Below, one piece after another: positions 1 through 9,344 of a DNA stretch of 64,000 nt (position 1 is the stretch's first letter; the number at the start of each line of letters is the position of its first letter). The notes below the pieces were generated by a model, which was not told the origin of the DNA, did no database searches, and saw only the letters and a list, made by a program, of their open reading frames with translations. Source of the DNA: Bacillus sp. FJAT-22090 (lineage in GTDB: Bacteria > Bacillota > Bacilli > Bacillales_A > Planococcaceae); the NCBI RefSeq assembly GCF_007676755.1, contig NZ_VEBK01000003.1, positions 248,001 to 312,000 on the forward strand, in the 5' to 3' direction. The position numbers were made by a program, and so were the translations under genes.

Positions 1-47
1 TGAGGTTAGTCATGTTATTAAATAAGAACTGGAATGGTGAGTAAACA

Positions 48-923
48 TTGAAAACTTTTAAAAAAATGTATATCGAAATTACAAGTGTGTGTAATCTTGC
101 TTGTAGCTTCTGTCCCCCTACTGAAAGAAAGGCAAATATTCTTAAAGTGGATAAATTTAATGAAATACTTGATCAGATTAAACCACATACGAAATATATT
201 TACCTACATGTCAAAGGGGAACCCCTACTGCACCCTAGAGTTGACCAATTGCTAGATGCTGCACATGCGAAGGGATTCAAAGTGAATATTACAACAAACG
301 GCACGCTTCTTAAAAAGAATAGACATAAACTTTTAGGAAAATCGGCACTGCGCCAAATGAACTTTTCTCTTCATAGTTTCGATGGACATGAAGGCTCTAC
401 CGACCGTGAGGGATACTTAGCAGAAATTCTATCGTTTGCAAAAGAAGCAGCGTCACAAGGAGTCCTCATCTCCTTCCGTTTATGGAATTTAGATCCCGTT
501 CATGCGACAAGCGAACAAAAAAGAAAAAACCAAGAAACATTAGAAATTTTAGAAAAGGAATTCAACTTAGATTACAAAATCGAGGAAAAAGTAGTGCCTG
601 GCAGTGGAGTAAAAATTGCAGATCGTATCTATATAAACCAAGACCATGAATTCCAATGGCCTAGCTTACTTGCCCCAGAAGATGACGGCAAAGGTTTTTG
701 CCATGCCCTTCGCAGTCAAGCAGCCATTCTCGTCGATGGCACGGTTGTACCTTGCTGTCTTGATGGGGAAGGTGTGATTGATCTCGGAAATATTAATGAC
801 AAACCTTTCTCAGAAATTATCGAAGGAGAAAGAGCAAATAATCTTTATGATGGATTTTCTAGAAGAGAAGCGGTAGAAGAAATGTGCAGGAAATGTGGAT
901 ATCGCCAGCGATTTGGGGCTTAA
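48..923 (+). CDS. Radical SAM/SPASM domain protein
   Basis: This is a 291-residue radical S-adenosylmethionine protein. The 4Fe-4S motif CxxxCxxC is seen as CNLACSFC (Cys15, Cys19, Cys22). It is followed by the usual barrel motifs such as KGEPLLHP and NITTNGTLL. The C-terminal third carries a SPASM-like cysteine set (FCHAL, VPCCLD, MCRKCGY) that would bind auxiliary clusters. Such proteins modify peptides or tRNA, but no precursor peptide or partner is visible here and the substrate is unknown. The start used is TTG behind GGAATGGTGAG; an in-frame ATG lies at 66. The gene is alone on its strand near the left edge, so its upstream neighbours cannot be seen. Confidence 0.85.
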   Translation: MKTFKKMYIEITSVCNLACSFCPPTERKANILKVDKFNEILDQIKPHTKYIYLHVKGEPLLHPRVDQLLDAAHAKGFKVNITTNGTLLKKNRHKLLGKSALRQMNFSLHSFDGHEGSTDREGYLAEILSFAKEAASQGVLISFRLWNLDPVHATSEQKRKNQETLEILEKEFNLDYKIEEKVVPGSGVKIADRIYINQDHEFQWPSLLAPEDDGKGFCHALRSQAAILVDGTVVPCCLDGEGVIDLGNINDKPFSEIIEGERANNLYDGFSRREAVEEMCRKCGYRQRFGA

Positions 924-977
924 AAAGAGGTATCCCCATGTTAAAAACGCTATACAGCAGTTTTCGACATAGGGATA
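924..977 (-). terminator. Possible terminator of the PAS-GGDEF-EAL gene
   Basis: An 11-bp imperfect inverted repeat (arms 931-941 and 967-977, one mismatch) is followed, reading leftward, by CCTCTTTTT. This fits termination of the leftward GGDEF-EAL gene. The plus-strand side lacks a T-run, so it serves the radical SAM gene less well. Confidence 0.4.
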
Positions 978-1064
978 TACAAATAAAAAAATTAAGTTTC
1001 AAATACCATTCATTATGTTGTACACCTGTTAGCTCATTTCATGAAGTCATGATGGGTTAACAGG

Positions 1065-3509
1065 TTATTTGAATTTACCTGGAATCATTTCTGCAGGCAG
1101 TGGGCGACTAAATAAATAGCCTTGAAACATATCGCAGTTATAATTCTTTAATAGATTTGCTTGCTCTTCTGTTTCTACTCCCTCGGCAATAACTGGCATC
1201 CCTAAGTTATGACCAAGTGCGATAATCGTTGCGATAATACTACGGTCTTCTTCGTCCTGTTGGATACCTTGCACGAACGCTTTATCAATTTTGAGGTGAT
1301 CGATTGGAAAGCGACGAAGGTAGTTCAATGAGCTATATCCTGTACCAAAATCATCCATTGCAATGAGGACTCCGATTGATTTGAGTTCATTTAGCACTCG
1401 TATCGCAATGTCCGGCTGCATCGCAATTGTTTCTGTGATTTCTAGTTCCAAGTACTTCGGGTTAAGTTTGGTTTCCTTTAAAATCAATTCAATCTTTTCT
1501 ACTAAATCCGTTTGATAAAACTGTCTTAAAGAAAGGTTAACCGATATAGGTACTGGCGGCAAACCTTGTCTCTGCCATTCTTTGTTTTGACTGCATGCCT
1601 CACGTATGACCCATTCACCAATTGGTACAATCATACCCGTTTCCTCAGCAAGTGGTATAAAGTCAACAGGTGAAACCATCCCTAAATCTTTGCTGTTCCA
1701 ACGTAACAATGCTTCAATGCCTGAGACTTTTTGTGTGATTGCATCGTATTGTGGCTGGTAATGAAGTACAAATTCTTGTTTATTTAACGCTTTATGAAGC
1801 AGTGTCTCCATGCGAAGATCATTTTTTGAAAGACCTTCAATTTGGGTATTATAAATTTGATAATTGTTGCGCCCCTGTCGTTTAGCGAAGTACATGGCAT
1901 GATCAGATGCTCTCATCAAACCTTTGATATCTGTTGCATGTTTTGGAAACAGACTTATCCCAATGCTCGCGGTCAGAATAGTTTCAAAACCGTCTACATC
2001 GAACGGTTCTCCTATTTCCGAAACCAACGTTTTAACTTTCAATAGGACTTTACTTTCATCAATGTTTTGCATAATAATAGTAAATTCGTCTCCAGCATAT
2101 CTGTAAACCTTACCATCAAGCCCCGTTATTTTCACTAAACGCTCTGAGACTTGTTTTAATAATGCATCGCCCATTTCATGTCCAAGATAATCATTGATAA
2201 ACTTAAAGCGATCAAGGTCGACCAATAAGATTGCAGAGTTAAGTTTTTCTGAAGTTTGGGTTTCAATTATTCTACGAAGATCCTCTTGGAATAAGCGCTG
2301 ATTCCCTAATCCAGTCAGCATATCATGATATGCCATAAAGTTCGCCTTTTCTTCATTACGCTTCATATTCGTGATATCTTTTCCGATACAATGAACTGCA
2401 GAGAGTTTTCTGTCGGTGAATATAGGAATTACTGTAATGTGCAGCAATACCTGTTCACCATTTTGGTTATGCAAAGAGGTCTCATATTGATGTGGATGTC
2501 CACTATGTACCTTTTGAAAATTAGCTATTGTCTCTTCCTGTTTGTGTTTATCTATGAAAGGAAGAAAGGGGTTACCGATTAATTCTTCTGCAGGAACACC
2601 TAGAATTTTCTCCGTTGCTTCATTTACTACTAAAAATCTCCCTTTCAAATCAAAAGTAATAACAGGATCGATGTTATGATCAAATAATGCCCTATACCTT
2701 TGTTCACTTTCCTTCAAGAGGTGTTCCATTCGTATCTGTTCAGTGATATCGCGAGCGATACCTATAACCTCCATCACTTCACCATCTAATATAGTAGGGA
2801 CTGCTGTAATATCAATGTTTAAAACGGTACCTTCACTATTTAAAACGGAAATTTGGAATTCTGCTGTATTTCCTTTTAATACCTCATAAAAGTTATCCTT
2901 TGCAAGCTGTAGATCTTTGGGAACAATCAACTTTTGAAAGCTCATTCCAATAATTTCTTCAAACGAATATTTTAATATCTTTAATCCTGCTGCATTGAAG
3001 TTTGTAAGATTACCCTCAGGATTAATCGCAAAAACTAGATTAGGATTATAATAGAACAATGATTCATACTCTTTTTTCGATTTTTTTAACTTATTTCGTG
3101 TATCCTGATGCTCAGTTATGTCGATAATTGTTAATATTAAATATCGTTCCTCATTTTCAAGCTCAATTGCATGCCCTGTCACCTTTAACACTTTACCTTC
3201 TAAGTTTCTCTTCAATGGTGTGGAATCCGCCTTGTGAGTCTTGGACAATTGTTCTTTTTCCAAAGCTTCAAAGTCTGAATCACTAGGAACCTCGAACATG
3301 TCCTCCCAACTATATGAACATATATCTTCCATATTCATACCGGTCAATTTCACAGCTGCCCCGTTAGCATATATAAAACGATCTGGATATTGTCCCTCTT
3401 TCAAGGTCAATATACATATAGGTTCGGGGAAATTTTCAATAAAACGGATGAAGTCACTTTTATTAAACTTTGAATGTAATGTTGGACTATCATTAAAATA
3501 AATTTCCAT
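1065..3509 (-). CDS. PAS-PAS-PAS-GGDEF-EAL cyclic-di-GMP enzyme
   Basis: A soluble sensor and turnover enzyme for cyclic di-GMP of about 814 residues. Three PAS domains occupy roughly the first 390 residues, with repeated PAC-type ends such as IGIARDITEQ and IGKDITNMKR. A GGDEF domain follows whose signature is AGDEF, preceded by HDMLTGLGNQRLF. The C-terminal EAL domain keeps EALLRWN, EITET and DDFGTGYSSL, so both synthesis and hydrolysis may be possible. No membrane segment is seen. The start is placed at the second of two adjacent ATG codons because GAGGTGAG lies just upstream; the longer reading frame to 3539 has no ribosome site. It is monocistronic and the signal is unknown. Confidence 0.88.
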   Translation of the reverse strand: MEIYFNDSPTLHSKFNKSDFIRFIENFPEPICILTLKEGQYPDRFIYANGAAVKLTGMNMEDICSYSWEDMFEVPSDSDFEALEKEQLSKTHKADSTPLKRNLEGKVLKVTGHAIELENEERYLILTIIDITEHQDTRNKLKKSKKEYESLFYYNPNLVFAINPEGNLTNFNAAGLKILKYSFEEIIGMSFQKLIVPKDLQLAKDNFYEVLKGNTAEFQISVLNSEGTVLNIDITAVPTILDGEVMEVIGIARDITEQIRMEHLLKESEQRYRALFDHNIDPVITFDLKGRFLVVNEATEKILGVPAEELIGNPFLPFIDKHKQEETIANFQKVHSGHPHQYETSLHNQNGEQVLLHITVIPIFTDRKLSAVHCIGKDITNMKRNEEKANFMAYHDMLTGLGNQRLFQEDLRRIIETQTSEKLNSAILLVDLDRFKFINDYLGHEMGDALLKQVSERLVKITGLDGKVYRYAGDEFTIIMQNIDESKVLLKVKTLVSEIGEPFDVDGFETILTASIGISLFPKHATDIKGLMRASDHAMYFAKRQGRNNYQIYNTQIEGLSKNDLRMETLLHKALNKQEFVLHYQPQYDAITQKVSGIEALLRWNSKDLGMVSPVDFIPLAEETGMIVPIGEWVIREACSQNKEWQRQGLPPVPISVNLSLRQFYQTDLVEKIELILKETKLNPKYLELEITETIAMQPDIAIRVLNELKSIGVLIAMDDFGTGYSSLNYLRRFPIDHLKIDKAFVQGIQQDEEDRSIIATIIALGHNLGMPVIAEGVETEEQANLLKNYNCDMFQGYLFSRPLPAEMIPGKFK

Positions 3510-3753
3510 CATACTCACCTCACTTTTCAACATTAACAAGTCAAACTATCTCAAGAATAAGTCTATTGTTGTGCATTCGTAAAATGAGTATAACAACCAA
3601 GGGTATACTTTTCAATAACATACGTAAGCATTTCGACTTACTAAGTATTTACCCAGTTTTTATTCTATCAACCAATTGTTCGTTCCATTTAATGTGTTTT
3701 TGATATATTCTTTTCTCGGATTTTTAATGGCAAGGCAATTTAAAGATTCTATT

Positions 3754-4797
3754 TCATCTAGAGCTTTCTATTTTCCCTATATTTAACACAGCCTCAACGA
3801 AAGCTTTAACCTCTTCTTCCTTCGTTGCCCATGAGGTAACTAATCGAATTGCTGAATGGGCCGGATCAACTCTTTCCCAAATTAGAAATGAATAATCCTT
3901 TTGTAGTTCTGCGATAAGTAAGTCAGGCAGTACAGGAAAAATCTGATTGGACGGGGAATGACTCAAAAATGTAAACTGAGCAGTGTTACACCCTTCTCTA
4001 AGAATGGCTGCCATATCATTTGCATGCTGAGCCAATTCAAAATACAGGCCATCTCGGAAAAGCTCATAAAACTGGATTCCCAATAATCTTCCTTTTGCCA
4101 AGAGTGCCCCTTTTTGCTTCAGATGAAATCGAAACTCTTCTTTTAAAGAATTTCTTGAAATAACTAACGCTTCTCCTAAAAATGCCCCATTTTTAGTCCC
4201 ACCTATATAAAATGCGTCTACCAATGTAGGGATATCACTTAGCTTCAAATCGTTGTCATCGGAACAAAGCGCTGACCCAAGTCGCGCTCCATCCATATAC
4301 AATAGTAGATTATGTTCCTTACAAAAGTTTTTTAAATCTATTAGCTCACACTTGTTGTAGATAGAGCCTACTTCTGTAGTATTTGATATATACACTAGCT
4401 TCGGTTTCACCATATGCTCATCTGTGTGTAATTCCAACACTTTTGCAATATGAGCAGGATTCAATTTTCCATCTTCCGATTCTACCGAAATTACCTTGTG
4501 TCCCGTTGCCTCGATTGCTCCAGTCTCATGCGTAGAAATATGACCTATATTGGTAGCGATAACTGCTTCATGCAGTCTCAAAAACGCAGAAATGGCTATT
4601 AAATTCGTTTGAGTTCCTCCTGATAACAAATGGATGTCCACCTCATGATGTCCCATTTGCTCTTTTAAAACACTTATAGCTTTTTTCGTAAATTGATCAA
4701 CGCCATATCCTTCTTCTTGTACATTATTAGACTCCACTAAAGCCTGAATTATTCTCGGGTGTGCCCCTTCTGCGTAATCATTTTTGAAGCTATACAT
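3754..4797 (-). CDS. Threonine aldolase family PLP enzyme
   Basis: This 347-residue protein belongs to the beta-eliminating lyase/threonine aldolase family (fold type I PLP enzymes), which cleave L-threonine or allo-threonine to glycine and acetaldehyde. The PLP lysine is Lys202 in YIGGTKNGAF. The upstream DGARLG motif (Asp169) contacts the pyridine nitrogen, and LSGGTQTN forms the phosphate-binding region. Length is normal for the family. It stands alone between the c-di-GMP gene and the sulfur operon, so context gives no further clue to substrate. Confidence 0.85.
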   Translation of the reverse strand: MYSFKNDYAEGAHPRIIQALVESNNVQEEGYGVDQFTKKAISVLKEQMGHHEVDIHLLSGGTQTNLIAISAFLRLHEAVIATNIGHISTHETGAIEATGHKVISVESEDGKLNPAHIAKVLELHTDEHMVKPKLVYISNTTEVGSIYNKCELIDLKNFCKEHNLLLYMDGARLGSALCSDDNDLKLSDIPTLVDAFYIGGTKNGAFLGEALVISRNSLKEEFRFHLKQKGALLAKGRLLGIQFYELFRDGLYFELAQHANDMAAILREGCNTAQFTFLSHSPSNQIFPVLPDLLIAELQKDYSFLIWERVDPAHSAIRLVTSWATKEEEVKAFVEAVLNIGKIESSR

Positions 4798-4957
4798 ATA
4801 ATTTCCTCCATTCTATTACTTATTTGATATTTTATCATAATTCGTCATGAATTCTGACATTAACTAAGAAGCTAAAACGATTGGATTATTGCTTTAATTT
4901 TGATTGTAAGTATGATTTCATTATTTTCAAACCGACCTAATTAATTAAATAAATAAT

Positions 4958-5010
4958 AGGGCAATCTCTCTCGACTTTACATTTACATGTAACACCGGAG
5001 AAATTGCCCT
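4958..5010 (-). terminator. Terminator of the sulfur operon
   Basis: Arms 4958-4970 and 4998-5010 form a 13-bp stem with one mismatch. Leftward it is followed by ATTATTTATTT. It lies 7 bases after the stop of the sulfite exporter gene, the last gene of the operon. Confidence 0.6.
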
Positions 5011-5016
5011 AAACTT

Positions 5017-5793
5017 TTATAATATATCAATCCAAATCTTTACTGCCGTCACAACAATCAAAACAGCCATAATCATTTGTAAGATTTTAGGATTTACTTT
5101 TTTACTAGTAGTAGCTCCTAGAGGGGCTGCTATTAAACTTGATATCACTATAATAAGCGAAGGAATTATATCCACTTGTCCTGTGAATATCTTGCCTCCA
5201 ATGGAACCAATAGAGGAGATAAACGTTATTGCAAGTGACGAGGCAATCGTCATTCTTGTTGGGATTTTTAAAACTACGAGCATAATTGGTACTAATAAAA
5301 ATGCTCCCCCAGCACCTACTATTCCTGCTCCAAGTCCTACAATTAGGGCAAGAATAGATGAAAGCCACTTATTGAACGTAATTTCGCCTAAGTTTTTATC
5401 ATCAATTCCCTTTCTCGGAACAAACATCATAATCGCTGCGATAACAGCAAGCATGCCATATACAAAATTAATGGCATCTTCTTGTAAATAGCTGGATGCA
5501 AATCCTCCTATAAAACTACCGACTAAAACGCTACTCCCCATATAAGCAATTAACCTCTTATTTAAATATCCACCTTTTCGGTAAACCCAGACGCCCCCAA
5601 TAGTCGCAAAGAACACTTGTATTGCAGTTATTCCGGCAACTTCATGAGAGCTAAAATGTGCTACTCCTAGAGCAGCTGGTATATATAACAACATGGGAAA
5701 GTTGATAATTGCTCCACCAATACCCAATAATCCGGATATATATGATCCTAAAAATCCTATAAGGAAAAGAGTAATCACAAATCCTATATCCAC
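5017..5793 (-). CDS. TauE/SafE family sulfite exporter
   Basis: A 258-residue polytopic membrane protein of the TauE/SafE (DUF81) family. About eight hydrophobic segments are visible, with two family-typical glycine-rich stretches ([15 protein letters not shown] near the N-terminus and [17 protein letters not shown] near residue 155) that reflect its internal repeat. Members export sulfite, sulfoacetate or related anions. As the last gene of an operon for persulfide oxidation it very likely expels the sulfite made by the upstream dioxygenase. It starts 30 bases after the dioxygenase gene. Confidence 0.85.
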   Translation of the reverse strand: MDIGFVITLFLIGFLGSYISGLLGIGGAIINFPMLLYIPAALGVAHFSSHEVAGITAIQVFFATIGGVWVYRKGGYLNKRLIAYMGSSVLVGSFIGGFASSYLQEDAINFVYGMLAVIAAIMMFVPRKGIDDKNLGEITFNKWLSSILALIVGLGAGIVGAGGAFLLVPIMLVVLKIPTRMTIASSLAITFISSIGSIGGKIFTGQVDIIPSLIIVISSLIAAPLGATTSKKVNPKILQMIMAVLIVVTAVKIWIDIL

Positions 5794-5823
5794 GCTATCT
5801 TCTCCTTTCCTTGAGGAGTCATA

Positions 5824-6951
5824 CTACCTAACAGCACAACGGTTTGGACCAATTTCCATTTCACGCTGTTCTTCTTCATCAGGATTTATTTGCCCCATAT
5901 TTGTCTGGCGGATTTCCTGATAGGCATTTGGTTGTGGAGGCAGATCTTCTGTCACTAATTTTCTAAATACGCCTTCTTCCTCTATCTGCAAACCATGATT
6001 TTTTTCAAATAACTCCCCTAACTTCTTCCATACGCTACCGTCCTCATTTAATTCTTCGATTCGCATAAAGTGGGCTGGAAGTACAATTAGTTCATTTGAT
6101 AATTCTCTATATCGAGTATAAAGACTGTCTCTTAAATCTTTCACCCAGTCCTCTGCCATACCAGCGAGATCTGGTCTTCCAATCGAATCGATAAATAAAA
6201 TATCACCAGTTAGTAAGTACGCTGAGTCAACAACAAAAGAAGTAGATCCAATTGTATGACCAGGAGAGTATAGTGCTTGAATACGGATAGCAGTATTCCC
6301 TACTGTTACTTCATTTCCATCATCTAAAGGATTAAAGTCAAATGTAACTTCCTGAGCATCCTTTGATGGAAGCCAGTATTTGGCGTTCGTTTTTGCGGCT
6401 AGAGCGCACCCGCCGGATATATGATCAGCATGGAGGTGGGTATCGAATACATGCATAATTTTTACACCCATACGTTCCGCAAACTCTACATAGATATCTG
6501 TCATTCTAGTAGCATCAATAATTACGGCTTCTCCACCCGAAGCAATCATATAAGATAAGCAACCTTTGCCAATCCGAACAAATTGAAAGATCTCTCCTCC
6601 CGCTTTTAAATCACCTACCTTTACAGGTTCCAAGTACTCGCTCCAAGCTTTCATTCCACCTTTTAAATAAGAAACGTCTAAGCCAGCTTCTGAAAGCATT
6701 TCGGCGACCATGATAGAAGAACCCTCTTTCGCACATACAACTAGTATGTCTCGGTGTGCAGGAATCTCATCTAAAATTCCCTCTACACCATCCAGTAAGT
6801 CAAAGTACGGTACATTTAACTGTGTAATGTTTTCTCCTTCAATTTTCCAATCGTTAAAGTCATCTTTATTACGGACATCTAAAATAAATAACGCTTCTTT
6901 GTCTATTACTTTTTTCGTTACTTCTTTTGAAGTCATCATATGAATACTCAT
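5824..6951 (-). CDS. Rhodanese-metallo-beta-lactamase persulfide dioxygenase (CstB-like)
   Basis: A 375-residue fusion. Residues 1-110 are a rhodanese domain with catalytic Cys73 in VVCAKEGSS and the tail LKGGMKAW. Residues about 118-340 are an ETHE1-type metallo-beta-lactamase domain with HLHADH (His172, His174, Asp176, His177), PGHT (His232), GD (Asp250) and PAHF (His294) as iron ligands. ETHE1 and CstB oxidise persulfides to sulfite. In the described staphylococcal CstB the dioxygenase domain comes first and rhodanese domains follow, so here the order is reversed. It is the penultimate gene of the sulfur operon, just before the sulfite exporter. Confidence 0.88.
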   Translation of the reverse strand: MSIHMMTSKEVTKKVIDKEALFILDVRNKDDFNDWKIEGENITQLNVPYFDLLDGVEGILDEIPAHRDILVVCAKEGSSIMVAEMLSEAGLDVSYLKGGMKAWSEYLEPVKVGDLKAGGEIFQFVRIGKGCLSYMIASGGEAVIIDATRMTDIYVEFAERMGVKIMHVFDTHLHADHISGGCALAAKTNAKYWLPSKDAQEVTFDFNPLDDGNEVTVGNTAIRIQALYSPGHTIGSTSFVVDSAYLLTGDILFIDSIGRPDLAGMAEDWVKDLRDSLYTRYRELSNELIVLPAHFMRIEELNEDGSVWKKLGELFEKNHGLQIEEEGVFRKLVTEDLPPQPNAYQEIRQTNMGQINPDEEEQREMEIGPNRCAVR

Positions 6952-6979
6952 TTTTTACCTCCCCAAGTATTTAAATTAA

Positions 6980-7375
6980 TTAGAATGTCAATGTAACATC
7001 TGCATCTTTTGCAAAATCTAAAAATGTCACCGCTCCTCCAACTTCAATTCCGTCAATGAAGGATTCCTTTTCAAGGCCCATTACATCCATCGTCATTTGA
7101 CAGCCAATAAATTGAACGCCCATCTCTTGAGCCATTGCAATTAATTCTGGAATAGCTGGAACATTGGCATTTGCAAAACCTTCAGCAAAATGCTCTTTTC
7201 CTTCTGGTAGAGGAAGCATATGACTCGCCTCTTTATGAATTAAATTTAGTCCTTCGAATGTAAAGAAAATGCTTACCTCCTGGTCTGTTGCTGCTGCCGC
7301 CGTTGCGATATTAAATACTTTGTATGCATCAAATAATCCACCATTACTTGCTATAATTGCTACTTTTCTATTCAT
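6980..7375 (-). CDS. DsrE/DsrF/DrsH-like sulfur carrier protein
   Basis: A 131-residue protein of the DsrE/F/H-like family. The N-terminus MNRKVAIIASNGG begins the fold, and the conserved cysteine lies in FIGCQMTMDVMG, near residue 93. Family members accept and pass on sulfane sulfur, often with TusA and rhodanese partners. That fits its place between the TusA-rhodanese fusion (24-base gap) and the persulfide dioxygenase (28-base gap). Confidence 0.83.
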   Translation of the reverse strand: MNRKVAIIASNGGLFDAYKVFNIATAAAATDQEVSIFFTFEGLNLIHKEASHMLPLPEGKEHFAEGFANANVPAIPELIAMAQEMGVQFIGCQMTMDVMGLEKESFIDGIEVGGAVTFLDFAKDADVTLTF

Positions 7376-7399
7376 TTTTTATTCCTCCATGTTTTAATA

Positions 7400-7978
7400 T
7401 TAGTTTGAATTTACACCTGATGTTGCACCGGTCCACTGACTCATCCCTGGAACAACATTGAATACTTTAGTAAAGCCTATTTCTGCTAACTTTTGTGCAG
7501 CTAGATCACTACGACTGCCTGTTCGACAAATAACAAAAATATCGACCGTACTGTTTAATTCATCGAATCGCTCATCTAATTCCCCCAATGGAATAGAAAT
7601 AGCAGTTGGAATATGATTAAATGCATACTCCGCAGCTTCTCTTACATCTAGAACAATCAGTCTCTTTTCTTCCTTTAATCTTTTTTCTAACTCCTCATTG
7701 TCCACAATGAACGGATGCTTGTTTTCGATTATGTTATCGGCAGTTGCTTTTCTAATAAAATGTTTGAGGACATCTCCATCTTCCACCATACCCAAGTACT
7801 GATTTCCGGTACTTGCTGCCCAAGCTTTCATGTCAGCTTTAGAACCTTTATCTGTTGCCTGAACTTCCAATACAAACCCAGCAGCTAATCCATTCATCGC
7901 CTTCTTGGTTTTTACAATCGGCATCGGGCACGCAAGCCCCTTAGCGTCTAATACCTCATTCGCTTTCAACTCTTCCAT
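7400..7978 (-). CDS. TusA-rhodanese fusion sulfurtransferase (CstA-like)
   Basis: A two-domain sulfur carrier of 192 residues. The N-terminal TusA domain has the sulfur-accepting cysteine in LACPMPIVK (Cys17). The C-terminal rhodanese domain carries FVICRTGSRS. This TusA-rhodanese pairing resembles staphylococcal CstA, which moves sulfane sulfur and works with CstB, although CstA also has a DsrE part, here encoded by the next gene. The start is the ATG at 7978 because an AGGGGG site lies 7 bases upstream. A longer frame starting at 7999 lacks a ribosome site and would begin inside the operator palindrome at 7992-8007. Confidence 0.86.
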   Translation of the reverse strand: MEELKANEVLDAKGLACPMPIVKTKKAMNGLAAGFVLEVQATDKGSKADMKAWAASTGNQYLGMVEDGDVLKHFIRKATADNIIENKHPFIVDNEELEKRLKEEKRLIVLDVREAAEYAFNHIPTAISIPLGELDERFDELNSTVDIFVICRTGSRSDLAAQKLAEIGFTKVFNVVPGMSQWTGATSGVNSN

Positions 7979-7991
7979 CTTATATCCCCCT

Positions 7992-8007
7992 ATACCCATA
8001 TGGGTAC
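7992..8007. promoter_or_regulatory. CstR-type operator, site 3
   Basis: ATACCCATATGGGTAC contains a perfect 14-bp palindrome (TACCC-ATAT-GGGTA). It shares the ATACC-N6-GGTAY pattern with sites at 8965 and 9348. It lies 14 bases before the TusA-rhodanese start, so it may control an internal promoter of the sulfur operon. Assignment to CstR is by pattern and context only. Confidence 0.6.
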
Positions 8008-8023
8008 TTTTAAACTTAAAAAA

Positions 8024-8323
8024 TTATTCTACTTCCCCTTCCCATGCAAGCATGCCACCAGTCATATTAATAGCATTAAATCCTTGTCCCGTAAGGAACT
8101 CCGTGGCACGACCACTTCTGGCACCAGAACGGCAAACAATGATGTACTCTTGTGTTTTATCTAATTCATGCATACGGAACTCTACTAATCCTAGCGGTAT
8201 GTTTATAGCACCGGGGATTTTCCCTGCAGCTACTTCCTCTACTTCCCGTACATCTATTATGTTTAATGCATTTCCTTCTATTAACAACAATTCTATTTCC
8301 TTTGCAGTCGTTTCCTTCATCAT
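8024..8323 (-). CDS. Single-domain rhodanese
   Basis: A 99-residue rhodanese-like sulfurtransferase. The domain begins at NIIDVREVEEV and the active loop is IIVCRSGARSG, with Cys near residue 64. The tail NMTGGMLAWEGE is the usual rhodanese end. It would carry sulfane sulfur from persulfides to other operon members. It sits 19 bases after the membrane-anchored rhodanese. Confidence 0.87.
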   Translation of the reverse strand: MMKETTAKEIELLLIEGNALNIIDVREVEEVAAGKIPGAINIPLGLVEFRMHELDKTQEYIIVCRSGARSGRATEFLTGQGFNAINMTGGMLAWEGEVE

Positions 8324-8342
8324 AAATTCCTCCTATCTTCTA

Positions 8343-8705
8343 TTAGGTCCAGGCACTCATGCCACCTTTTACATTTGTCACTTTGTTAAAACCCTGCTTT
8401 TTTAATAATTTAGTTGCTTTGTTACTTCTCATGCCACTTTGGCAAATGATGATTACTTCTCTTTCCTTCGAAAGCTCTCCGATTTTTTGTGCTAATTGAT
8501 GAAGTGGGATATTTTTAAACCCTCTTATGCTATTTGCCTTAAACTCTCCCGTTGTTCGTACGTCGATATATTGCTTATTTGGATCATTTAATTCCATTTT
8601 TAGATTCGTTACAGAGATTTGTCTTACTCCTTTTGTTGGCATAAGGCGTTGGACAAAAAAGAAAATAATCAGCAAAAGCAGTAGATAATTGAGATATTCC
8701 ATCAT
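8343..8705 (-). CDS. Membrane-anchored rhodanese
   Basis: A 120-residue rhodanese with a single N-terminal membrane segment (YLNYLLLLLIIFFFVQRL, residues 4-21), followed by a short linker and the rhodanese domain. The active loop is IICQSGMRSN with the catalytic cysteine near residue 88. The topology suggests a membrane-attached sulfur carrier, probably facing the cytoplasm like its soluble neighbours, though orientation cannot be proven. Its start is one base from the stop of the upstream TusA gene, pointing to translational coupling. Confidence 0.85.
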   Translation of the reverse strand: MMEYLNYLLLLLIIFFFVQRLMPTKGVRQISVTNLKMELNDPNKQYIDVRTTGEFKANSIRGFKNIPLHQLAQKIGELSKEREVIIICQSGMRSNKATKLLKKQGFNKVTNVKGGMSAWT

Positions 8706-8706
8706 A

Positions 8707-8934
8707 TCACCCCTTTCTTATCCAAAACTTTAATACATCTTGTTCGTCTTCTTGCTGTAGCATTTCATGACCACCCGATTTTGCCCAAGCGGCGAGGTCT
8801 TTCTTTGCTCCTTTATCTGTTGCGTGAATCTCTAATACATTACCTGACTCCAGTTCATCCATCGCTTTCCTTGTTTTTACAATCGGCATTGGACAAGCCA
8901 ATCCTTTAGCATCTAATACTTTATCTGCATCCAT
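8707..8934 (-). CDS. TusA-family sulfurtransferase
   Basis: A 75-residue stand-alone TusA-like protein. The signature is LDAKGLACPMPIVKTRK with the sulfur-carrying cysteine at residue 14. It is very similar to the TusA half of the fusion encoded at 7400-7978, including HATDKGAKKDLAAWA, so the two probably arose by duplication. A CstR-type palindrome lies 31 bases upstream of the start. Confidence 0.87.
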   Translation of the reverse strand: MDADKVLDAKGLACPMPIVKTRKAMDELESGNVLEIHATDKGAKKDLAAWAKSGGHEMLQQEDEQDVLKFWIRKG

Positions 8935-8964
8935 TTAATTATCTCTCCTATCACATATTTACCC

Positions 8965-8980
8965 ATACCCCTATAGGTAT
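8965..8980. promoter_or_regulatory. CstR-type operator, site 2
   Basis: ATACCCCTATAGGTAT differs from the cstR upstream site (9348-9363) at only one of 16 bases. Arms are ATACC and GGTAT around a 6-bp centre. It lies between cstR and tusA and probably lets the downstream genes be induced separately from cstR. Confidence 0.65.
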
Positions 8981-9014
8981 CTAATTAATTAAAAAAAGAA
9001 AAGCCATCAGACTT

Positions 9015-9275
9015 TTATCTACTTTTAACTAGCAAGTTGACAGCTTCCTTTATAAGTGCATCAGTTTGTTCGCCATTTTTCTCTGCCTCTAGTACACAAT
9101 CCACTAAATTGGTGCTTACAACCACTCCTACAGTCCGATCCACAGCGGAGCGAACAGCTGACAATTGCGTAATAACTTCTTTACAGTCTTTCTGTTCTTC
9201 CATCATCTTCAGAATCCCTCTAAGTTGGCCTTCCATTCTTTTGATTCTATTTTTGACTTGGTCATCATACTTCAT
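9015..9275 (-). CDS. cstR: CsoR/FrmR-family persulfide sensor CstR
   Basis: An 86-residue all-helical repressor of the CsoR/RcnR/FrmR family. The two conserved cysteines are Cys31 (KDCKEV) and Cys60 (LVDCVLE). Copper-sensing CsoR also needs a histidine four residues before the second cysteine; here that position is Asn56. Absence of this ligand, with cysteines at 31 and 60, matches the persulfide sensor CstR, in which sulfane sulfur crosslinks the two cysteines and releases DNA. The downstream genes are all sulfane-sulfur enzymes, which supports the reading. Its own promoter overlaps a matching palindrome at 9348-9363, suggesting autoregulation. Confidence 0.88.
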   Translation of the reverse strand: MKYDDQVKNRIKRMEGQLRGILKMMEEQKDCKEVITQLSAVRSAVDRTVGVVVSTNLVDCVLEAEKNGEQTDALIKEAVNLLVKSR

Positions 9276-9344
9276 TTAAACGCTCCTTTCTTCTCTTCTT
9301 TTATGTGTACTTGCAAATATTCAGCTTTCATTTACAAGGTTCAT

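Noticed and set aside
1022-1065. Terminator hairpin ACCTGTTA/TAACAGGT at the end of the PAS-GGDEF-EAL gene
   Set aside because: The stem is only 8 bp, overlaps the stop codon and has no T-run on the leftward side; the hairpin at 924-977 is a better candidate.
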